This document shows positions 21,954-27,630 of a DNA stretch of 27,630 nucleotides, piece by piece (position 1 is the first letter of the stretch; each line of letters starts with the position of its first letter). The translations under genes and the position numbers were made by a program. The notes beneath the pieces were generated by a model, which did no database searches, was not told the DNA's origin, and saw only the letters and a program-made list of their open reading frames with translations. The stretch comes from a virus, in IMG/VR virus record IMGVR_UViG_3300043444_000274, positions 1-27,630 of that record; one strand, written 5' to 3'.

Positions 21954-22013
21954 GACCCCCACCCCCCTTTCGGTCGGGGAGGGGGGTCGAGCTGTAAACG
22001 GGTCCCCCCACCA
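21954..22013 (+). promoter_or_regulatory. Possible competing GC-rich hairpins before the packaging genes
   Basis: GACCCCCACCCCCC (21954-21967) can pair with GGGGAGGGGGGTC (21976-21988), and the same G-run can pair instead with CCCCCC at 22004-22009. The two structures exclude each other, as in attenuators. No T-run follows the first stem, so a classical terminator is unlikely. It lies in the 191-bp gap between the small terminase-like and DUF3310 genes; nothing else is seen in that gap. Confidence 0.4.
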
Positions 22014-22054
22014 ATTTTCACCAACCCAAAAAGACAAGATGAGGAAAACGCAAC

Positions 22055-22399
22055 ATGACCACGACAAACCCAATTGGCCCCTGGCACTGCCCAGACTGCA
22101 AGACATCCCCCATCGAGGCGCACAAACCCGGCTGCATGTTTGCGCCCAGCTTCGAGAAGATCGAAGTCCCCAGGCTGAGTGACGCGCTCAACGACCATGA
22201 CCCCGTCAACCACCCGAGCCACTACACCGAGCACCCCTCGGGCGTCGAGTGCATCCAGATCACGGAGCACATGAACTTCTGCCTGGGGAACGCGGTGAAG
22301 TACATCTGGCGAGCCGGCCTCAAGAACGACAACGCGATCGAGGACCTGAAAAAGGCCCGCTGGTACGTTGACCGCGAGCTCGAGAGGCTCACCAAGTGA
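22055..22399 (+). CDS. DUF3310 family protein (114 aa)
   Basis: Residues about 50-112 hold the DUF3310 pattern: NHPSHYTEHPSGVECIQITE, then FCLGNAVKYIWRAGLK and IEDLKKARWYVDREL. DUF3310 proteins are common in phages and are often called nucleotide kinase-like, without proof. The N-terminus adds a zinc-binding-like part (WHCPDCKTSPIEAHKPGC). ATG 22055 follows a GAGGAAAA site. It overlaps the large terminase start (GTGA). Confidence 0.9.
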   Translation: MTTTNPIGPWHCPDCKTSPIEAHKPGCMFAPSFEKIEVPRLSDALNDHDPVNHPSHYTEHPSGVECIQITEHMNFCLGNAVKYIWRAGLKNDNAIEDLKKARWYVDRELERLTK

Positions 22400-23739
22400 A
22401 CCTCAACGAGTACGTCCCCCGCAGCGTCTTCACCCCGCTGCACAACCGCGACAAGCGCTGGGTCTGCGTCGTGGCGCATCGGCGCTGCGGCAAGACGGTC
22501 GCGATGTGCGCTGACCTGGTGATCGGTGCGCTCGAGACGGCGCTGCCAAAACCTCAGTTCGCGTACATGGCCCCGCAGCGTGACCAGGCCAAGAGGGTCG
22601 CCTGGACCTACCTCAAGGACCTGACGCGTCCGATGTGGAGCAAGCCGCCCAACGAGTCGGAGCTGAAGATCACGATCAACAACGGCCACGGCGGTGAGTC
22701 AACGATCTATGTCGCCGGCGCCGACAACTACGACGCCCTGCGCGGTATGTACTTTGACGGCGTTGTTTTGGACGAGGTCGGCCAGATCAGACCGAGTGCC
22801 TGGTACAAAGTCCTGCGTCCAGCCCTGTCAGACCGCCGCGGCTGGGCCATCTTTGCCGGCACGCCCGCGGGCAAGAACATGTTCTGGAACCTGCGCGAGG
22901 AAGCGCGGATGAATCCTGGCACGCACATGCTGCTCGAGCTCCCCGCGTCCAAGACAGGAATCATCCACCCCGATGAATTACGGGACGCGAAGGCTCAGAT
23001 GACTGAGGACGCGTTCCTGGTCGAGTACGAGTGCAGCTTTGACGCTGCCGTGCCAGGCGCCTACTTCGCCAAGCAGATCGGTGAGGCCTACGCCGAGGGG
23101 CGGATCGGCAAGCACGCGGTTGATCCGGCGTTCCCTGTGAACCTGGTCGCTGACTTAGGTTTCACCGACAGCTGCTCCTGGTGGGGCTGGCAGGAGACGC
23201 GCGACGGCATCCGCATCGTTGACTTCATGGAGGACGACAACCAGCCGATCCAGCACTACATCGACTGGGTGAAGTCGAGACCGTACCTGGTCAACCCCAA
23301 GGGCATCTTTCTGCCACACGACGCCCGCGCAAAGTCGCTGCAGACCGGCAAATCAATCATCGAGCAGTTCCTGGCCAACGGCATCCGGCCCAACCTGGTG
23401 CCCGAGATGTCACTGCAGGATGGCATCGAGGCCGCGAGGATGGTGATCCCGCACTGCTGGTTTGACGAGGAGAAGACCTACGAGGGCCTCGAGCACCTGC
23501 GTGCGTACATGCGCGAGTGGGACGAGAAGACGCAGACCTACCGCAACAGACCCAAGCACGACCAGCACTCACACGCCAGTGACTCGTTCAGATACCTGGC
23601 CCTTGCTGCGCGTCCGACGTCGAGGAAATCGAGCCGTGTTACTACAATCTCATCACTGCCCAAAGGCGGCATGAGCTACGCCTTTGCACTTAATGACATT
23701 TGGGACTGCCAAGCGGTGCAGTCTGGAAGGGTTGGATGA
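22396..23739 (+). CDS. terL: Terminase large subunit, ATPase-nuclease (447 aa)
   Basis: Motor that pumps DNA into the prohead and cuts it. Walker A VVAHRRCGKT (residues 25-34, K33), Walker B GVVLDEVGQ (D126, E127), and a coupling-like FAGTP motif near 153. The RNase H-like nuclease shows D253 (LVADLGFTDS), D309 (LPHDARAKS) and D396 (SHASDSFRYLA), as in Terminase_6C-type domains. GTG start overlaps the DUF3310 stop. Length and motifs are complete. The packaging mode (cos, pac or terminal repeats) cannot be told from the protein alone. Confidence 0.96.
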   Translation: MNLNEYVPRSVFTPLHNRDKRWVCVVAHRRCGKTVAMCADLVIGALETALPKPQFAYMAPQRDQAKRVAWTYLKDLTRPMWSKPPNESELKITINNGHGGESTIYVAGADNYDALRGMYFDGVVLDEVGQIRPSAWYKVLRPALSDRRGWAIFAGTPAGKNMFWNLREEARMNPGTHMLLELPASKTGIIHPDELRDAKAQMTEDAFLVEYECSFDAAVPGAYFAKQIGEAYAEGRIGKHAVDPAFPVNLVADLGFTDSCSWWGWQETRDGIRIVDFMEDDNQPIQHYIDWVKSRPYLVNPKGIFLPHDARAKSLQTGKSIIEQFLANGIRPNLVPEMSLQDGIEAARMVIPHCWFDEEKTYEGLEHLRAYMREWDEKTQTYRNRPKHDQHSHASDSFRYLALAARPTSRKSSRVTTISSLPKGGMSYAFALNDIWDCQAVQSGRVG

Positions 23740-25676
23740 TGAGTAACAGCGCATCAATTACGAGCGAAAGCGACTTCGCAAACACGCCAAACGGCCTGGC
23801 CCAGAAGTGGCAGACCGAGATTCAGGCCTCGCAGCAGGAGCTGCTGAAGTTTCACCAAGACGCGAACCGCATCACGCAGCGCTACCTGGACAAGCGCGAC
23901 GCGTATGCCAAAGACGAGAGCAAGGTCAATTTGTTCTGGTCAACGATGCAGGTCTTGCTGTCCATGCTTTACGCACGGCCACCGAAGGCTGACGTTGCGC
24001 GTTCCTTCCAGGACTATGACGACGACGTCGCCCGCGTATCCGGCACGATCCTGCAGCGTTTGCTCAACCGCGCCTTTGACGACAACGTCTCGGCCTGGGA
24101 CTCAGCTGTGCGCCAGGGCATCGAGGACTGGCTTGTTGTCGGCTCTGGCCAGATCTGGCTGCGTTACGAGGTGACGACTGAGCCCTACGAAATCCCTGCC
24201 GTTTTTGATGAGTACGGCCAAGAACTCAGCCCCGCCGAGGAGGCCGAGCGCATCACCAACGAAGACGCGCCGTGCGACTACATCTACTGGGAGGACTTTT
24301 TCTACTCCCCCGCCCGCACATGGCATGAGGTGCGCTGGGTTGCGCGTCGCGTTTTCATGACCAAAGACCAGCTGGTCGAACGCTTTGGCGAGGTGATCGC
24401 TGCGCAAGTGCCCCTGGGCAACTACAGCAAGAAGGATCAGGTCAACGACCAGTCACCCAAGCATGACCCCTGGAGCAAGGCCGAGGTTTTCGAGATCTGG
24501 TGCAAGGAAAAGCGCAAGGTCTATTGGTACGCCAAGAGCTGCGACACCATCCTGGACGTCAAAGACGACCCGCTGGGCCTCGATGGATTCTTCCCCTGCC
24601 CGAAACCCCTGGTGGCCAACGTCACCTCGAGCAACTTCATGCCTCGGGCGGACTACATCTTTGCCCAGGACCAGTTCAACGAGCTGGACGAGATCAACAC
24701 CCGCATCACCTGGCTCACTCGCGCAGCGCGTGTGGTCGGTGTGTACGACAAGAGCGCCGAGGGCATTCAGCGCGTGTTCAATCAAGGCACTGAAAACCAG
24801 CTGATCCCCGTGGACAACTGGGCAATGTTCGCTGAGAAGGGCGGAATCAAAGGCCAAGTGGACTGGATACCGATCGACCAGGTCGTCAACGCCATCGATC
24901 ACTTGCGCCAGTACCGCCAGGACAAGGTTGTGCAGATTTACGAGGTGCTGGGTGTCTCCGACATCATGCGCGGCAGCTCAAAGGCCTCTGAGACCGCGGC
25001 TGCCCAGCAGATCAAGGCTCAGTTTGGCTCGACGCGTATCCAGCTCAAGCAGTTCTACATCGCTGACTGGATCACGCAGGCCTTGCGCATCAAGGCCGAG
25101 ATCATTTGCAAGCACTTCCAGCCCGAGACGATCATCAAGCGCAGCAACATCGAGCGCACGCCCGATGCACCGCTTGCGATGGCCGCCGTTCAGCTCCTCA
25201 AAGACGAGGAAATGAACGAGTACCGCATCAACATCGAGGCCGACTCGATGGCAGCGCTTGACTGGGCTGCAGAGCGTGACGCCGCTGTGCAGTTTATGCA
25301 GGGCCTGGGCGCGTTTATCTCCCAGGTCGCGCCGATGGCCCAGGCCGTACCGCAGGCAGCGCCTGTCTTGTTGTCCTTGCTCCAGTGGAGCGTGAGTAAG
25401 TTCCGCGTCAGCACCCAGATCGAGAGCGTTTTGGACCAGGCGATTGGTGCTCTCAAGCAGCAGGGCATGCCCCAGCCAAAACCAGACCCCATGCAAGACG
25501 CCGAAGTGGCCGAAAAGCAGGCCGGTGCGGCAGAACGCATGGCCAAGGCCAAGAACACCAACATGGAAGCGACTGCCAAGGAGGCCCAGCTGCGTGCGAT
25601 GGGCATCTTGCAGCCACAGCCCCAACTGCCACCGGCAGCACCCCAAATGCCGCAAGTCGGCGGTCCCATGCAGTGA
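23739..25676 (+). CDS. Portal protein (645 aa)
   Basis: Forms the ring through which DNA enters and leaves the head. ATG 23739 has GAAGGG 7 nt upstream; ATG 23736 is also possible. Directly follows the large terminase. Residues about 1-120 (LLKFHQDANRITQRYLDKR, LSMLYARPPKADV) and the centre (GVSDIMRGSSKASETAAAQQ, IKAQFGSTRIQLKQFY) match large portal proteins of short-tailed phages. The C-terminus has a helical barrel-like, Gln/Pro/Met-rich tail (QPQPQLPPAAPQMPQVGGP). About 645 residues fits the podovirus portal size. Assignment rests on position and overall pattern. Confidence 0.88.
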   Translation: MSNSASITSESDFANTPNGLAQKWQTEIQASQQELLKFHQDANRITQRYLDKRDAYAKDESKVNLFWSTMQVLLSMLYARPPKADVARSFQDYDDDVARVSGTILQRLLNRAFDDNVSAWDSAVRQGIEDWLVVGSGQIWLRYEVTTEPYEIPAVFDEYGQELSPAEEAERITNEDAPCDYIYWEDFFYSPARTWHEVRWVARRVFMTKDQLVERFGEVIAAQVPLGNYSKKDQVNDQSPKHDPWSKAEVFEIWCKEKRKVYWYAKSCDTILDVKDDPLGLDGFFPCPKPLVANVTSSNFMPRADYIFAQDQFNELDEINTRITWLTRAARVVGVYDKSAEGIQRVFNQGTENQLIPVDNWAMFAEKGGIKGQVDWIPIDQVVNAIDHLRQYRQDKVVQIYEVLGVSDIMRGSSKASETAAAQQIKAQFGSTRIQLKQFYIADWITQALRIKAEIICKHFQPETIIKRSNIERTPDAPLAMAAVQLLKDEEMNEYRINIEADSMAALDWAAERDAAVQFMQGLGAFISQVAPMAQAVPQAAPVLLSLLQWSVSKFRVSTQIESVLDQAIGALKQQGMPQPKPDPMQDAEVAEKQAGAAERMAKAKNTNMEATAKEAQLRAMGILQPQPQLPPAAPQMPQVGGPMQ

Positions 25677-25684
25677 GGTAACAC

Positions 25685-26050
25685 ATGGAAAAAGCAAACG
25701 AATTCGCGTCGCTGCTGGTCAAGTCGCGCTCATTGGGCCATGTGGCTCACTGGGCGACTGACAGCTACTCCAAACACATGGCGCTGGCCTCGTTCTACGA
25801 GGGCCTGGGCGAGCTCATGGACGAGTTTGTCGAGCAGTACCAGGGCTACTACGGCAAGCGCATGAAGGTCGAGATCCTGACGTGCGACTTGGACGACGAC
25901 GTCGCCGGCGAGCTCGAGGAGCACATGGAGTGGATCGAGCGCTACCGCTACGACGTCTGCGACAAGGACGAGACTGCGTTGCAGAACGCGATCGACGAGA
26001 TTGTCGGGCTGTACCAGACCACGATTTACAAACTTCGAATGCTCAAGTGA
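25685..26050 (+). CDS. Small four-helix, DUF5856/Dps-like protein (121 aa)
   Basis: Encodes 121 residues, all helical, with GAGGT before ATG 25685. The line SRSLGHVAHWATDSYSKHMA, then FYEGLGELMDEFVEQYQGYY, has the His/Glu spacing of small ferritin-like bundles (DUF5856 type) found in phage head regions. H20, H23, H31, E39, E43 and E47 could bind metal, but this is not shown. It lies between portal and scaffold genes, so it may be packaged or needed during assembly. Function unproven. Confidence 0.72.
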   Translation: MEKANEFASLLVKSRSLGHVAHWATDSYSKHMALASFYEGLGELMDEFVEQYQGYYGKRMKVEILTCDLDDDVAGELEEHMEWIERYRYDVCDKDETALQNAIDEIVGLYQTTIYKLRMLK

Positions 26051-26057
26051 GGAACGA

Positions 26058-26381
26058 ATGACCAGACGCCGCTGGATTCAAGACAGAAAAACGGGTGAGC
26101 TGATTGAGATCACCGACGACTATCAACCCGAACTGCGCACCGACTCTGGCGCCCTGTGGGGCGACAGCAGCTACGCGGGCATGAAGGCGCCAGACGGCAC
26201 TGACATCTCCTCGCGCACAAAGCATCGTGAGTACATGAAGGCCAAGGGCCTGACCACGATGGACGATTTCACGAATTCTTGGGCGAAAGCCAAAGAAAGC
26301 CGCGAGCGGTACATGACCGAAGGCGGCTCATTTAAGCGTGCCGACATAGAGCGCGCAATTCATAAACTTCAAAACAGGTGA
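26058..26381 (+). CDS. Conserved-looking head-region protein (107 aa)
   Basis: ATG 26058 follows GAGGAA; the open frame begins earlier inside the previous gene but has no ribosome site. It starts with RRRWIQDRKTGELIEI and contains APDGTDISSRTKHREYMKAK, a pattern I recall between portal and scaffold genes of environmental podoviruses, then a basic helical end. Probably an assembly or minor head protein; function unknown. Confidence 0.75.
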   Translation: MTRRRWIQDRKTGELIEITDDYQPELRTDSGALWGDSSYAGMKAPDGTDISSRTKHREYMKAKGLTTMDDFTNSWAKAKESRERYMTEGGSFKRADIERAIHKLQNR

Positions 26382-26387
26382 TACCCC

Positions 26388-27527
26388 ATGTCAGAACCCA
26401 CGACAACCATGCGCGATGCCCTTGAGGCCGCGTTCGAGAAAGCAGACGAGCCACTACAAACAGCGCCAGCTTCTGAGCCGGTATCGGCCTCGGAGCCGAT
26501 CGGCTCAAGCGAGCCCGTCGCAGCTGCATCCTCTGAGCCAGCAGCAGCCCCTGCCGCGTCGCAGGATTTGAACGCTCTTTCCGAAGAAAAGCCCGCTGAT
26601 AACGAGCTCGTTCAACAACCCGAGCGCGACGAGCAAGGAAAATTTAAAAAACCAGAGGGTGTCCAGGCTGGACCCAAGTCAGGCCCACGTCAGCAAGGCG
26701 AAAGGGCCCCTGCGTCCTGGCGCCCAGACATTCGCGAGCACTGGGGCTCACTACCTGAGCCTGTGCGTGCTGAAATCCAGCGCCGCGAGACCGAGGTCGC
26801 ACGCACCTTGCAAGAAACCGCCGAGGCACGCAAGACAGCCGAGGCCGTCATGAAGACGATCGCCCCGTATGAGGCGTTCATCAAGGCTGAGAACAGCAAC
26901 CCCTTGCAGGCGATCGACAACCTTATGGGCACGGCTGCGCGTCTGCGTACTGGCACGGCGCCCGAGCTCGCGCAGCTGGTGGCCGGCATCGTCAACCAGT
27001 TTGGCACTGGCCGCTTTGGCAATGGCTTCATCGAGATGCTCGACAGCGCCCTGGCTGGCCAAACACCGCGCCAGGACCCACAGCAGCTGGCCATCGAGCA
27101 GGTGCTTAACCAGCGCCTGGCGCCGATGCAAAACATGCTCACGCAGTTCCAGCAGGCGCAGCTCCAACAGCAGCAGCAGGCCACCCAGGCCGCGCAGTCC
27201 GAGGTGTCAACGTTCCTGGAACGCGCCGAATTTGGTGAGGACGTCCGCGAAGACATGGCCGACATCATCGAGGCAGCGCAACGCCGCGGCCAGAGCATCA
27301 CCTTGCACGACGCTTACAAAAAAGCCTGCCTGATGAACGACAACGTGCGCTCTGTGATCTCCCAACGCGCCAAAGCACGCGGAGCTCAACAAAAAACCAG
27401 CGCCGCTCAGAAGGCCAGGTCGGCTGCCGTGCAGGTTTCCGGCTCCGCGCCTATGGGCGCCTTGAGGCAAGAGAGCACCGACGTGCGCTCTGCGATCGAG
27501 GCAGCCATTACGATGACCTCACGCTGA
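26388..27527 (+). CDS. Head scaffolding protein (379 aa)
   Basis: Guides assembly of the major capsid protein into proheads. The N-terminal 100 residues are low complexity and acidic (Ala/Ser/Pro/Glu, then GPKSGPRQQGERAPASWRP). The middle is helical (IREHWGSLPEPVRAEIQRRE, then EVARTLQETAEARKTAEAVM); a Gln-rich stretch lies near 250-275, and the C-terminal third is a charged helix, as in scaffolds that bind capsid by a basic end. ATG 26388 follows AGGTG. The gene lies after the portal and directly before the expected capsid gene. No protease domain was seen. Confidence 0.87.
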   Translation: MSEPTTTMRDALEAAFEKADEPLQTAPASEPVSASEPIGSSEPVAAASSEPAAAPAASQDLNALSEEKPADNELVQQPERDEQGKFKKPEGVQAGPKSGPRQQGERAPASWRPDIREHWGSLPEPVRAEIQRRETEVARTLQETAEARKTAEAVMKTIAPYEAFIKAENSNPLQAIDNLMGTAARLRTGTAPELAQLVAGIVNQFGTGRFGNGFIEMLDSALAGQTPRQDPQQLAIEQVLNQRLAPMQNMLTQFQQAQLQQQQQATQAAQSEVSTFLERAEFGEDVREDMADIIEAAQRRGQSITLHDAYKKACLMNDNVRSVISQRAKARGAQQKTSAAQKARSAAVQVSGSAPMGALRQESTDVRSAIEAAITMTSR

Positions 27528-27541
27528 TGCCATAATCACAC
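27526..27541 (+). promoter_or_regulatory. Candidate late promoter (extended -10) before the capsid gene
   Basis: GATGCCATAATCACAC starts in the scaffold stop codon. TGC-CATAAT at 27528-27536 is an extended -10 element; 14 of 16 bases match the site at 8581-8596, which also starts inside a stop codon. No good -35 is visible. Transcription would start near 27543, just before the hairpin. Confidence 0.55.
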
Positions 27542-27569
27542 CATGTCGAGAGAAATCTCGACTGGTGTG
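27537..27569 (+). promoter_or_regulatory. Long hairpin with GAAA tetraloop in the capsid gene leader
   Basis: CACACCA-T-GTCGAGA-GAAA-TCTCGAC-TGGTGTG makes 14 base pairs with one bulged T and a GNRA loop. No T-run follows, so a terminator is unlikely. If transcription starts near 27543, the inner 7-bp hairpin would sit at the 5' end of the capsid mRNA and could protect it. AGGAG at 27599-27603 is followed by no start codon before the window ends. Confidence 0.7.
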
Positions 27570-27630
27570 CCCAAGCACCCCAGCCACCGCATGATCCTAG
27601 GAGACGCCTCGCGTCCCACCTACGACGAAG

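Noticed and set aside
21805-22182. ORF across the GC-rich gap before the DUF3310 gene
   Set aside because: It overlaps two real genes in another frame, covers the hairpin region and has a low-complexity product.
27525-27569. Hammerhead ribozyme (CTGATG and GAAA both present)
   Set aside because: CTGATG is not followed by A and no stem II lies between it and GAAA; the GAAA is just the loop of a simple hairpin.
27543-27630. Coding start at ATG 27543, open to the window end
   Set aside because: No ribosome site lies before it, the codons fall on the hairpin and probable transcript start, and AGGAG at 27599 suggests a start further downstream. It cannot be excluded.

Overview
The window is most of the genome of a temperate, short-tailed (podovirus-like) double-stranded DNA phage. 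The DNA is GC-rich (visibly near 58-60%) and densely packed, with many ATGA/GTGA stop-start overlaps. The integration site holds the 3' half of a class II serine tRNA whose T-arm and acceptor sequence look betaproteobacterial. A Burkholderiales host, perhaps a freshwater Comamonadaceae, is the best guess, but this is inference.

Layout. (1) 1-8582 (+): end of the virion operon: the C-terminus of a protein with an S74-type chaperone domain, three proteins in the position of P22-like ejection proteins (122, 415 and 589 aa), a tail fibre (865 aa), a second repeat-built fibre/adhesin (654 aa) and a tail assembly chaperone. (2) 8583-10841 (+): a lysis unit with its own candidate promoter: five small, mostly membrane proteins, a 3-TM holin, a GH24 endolysin and a strong intrinsic terminator. 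(3) 10850-11951: attP (3' half of tRNA-Ser) next to a leftward tyrosine integrase. (4) 12016-16597 (-): the early left operon, a homologous-recombination module (RuvC-like resolvase, HNH-like/HTH protein, Fe-S RecB/Cas4-like exonuclease, DUF669 protein, Sak4-like ATPase) with several tiny proteins, three of them membrane proteins, between the main genes. (5) 16716-17618: immunity switch, with a leftward CI-like repressor and a rightward Cro-like protein divided by 78 bp. (6) 17642-21226 (+): replication and accessory genes: primase-helicase, zinc-finger protein, glutaredoxin, several small unknowns, and a structured segment with a perfect DnaA box. (7) 21246-27630 (+): packaging and head genes: putative small terminase, DUF3310 protein, large terminase, portal, a small helical protein, scaffold, then a second copy of the candidate late promoter and a long hairpin at the right edge. 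The major capsid gene should follow just outside the window.

The left and right ends belong to one late gene set, since head genes leave at the right and tail genes enter at the left. The att site lacks the 5' half of the tRNA and has phage genes on both sides, so this is the excised or circular form, or a viral contig, and not an integrated prophage.

The most interesting non-gene signals are the shared promoter motif at 8581-8596 and 27526-27541, the hairpin with a GAAA loop at the capsid leader, possible competing hairpins before the packaging genes (21954-22013), and the DnaA-box/dyad region (20940-21115). I did not find a clear novel defence or anti-defence system. The best candidates for undescribed functions are the small membrane proteins and the HNH-like protein that seems to have lost its catalytic histidine.
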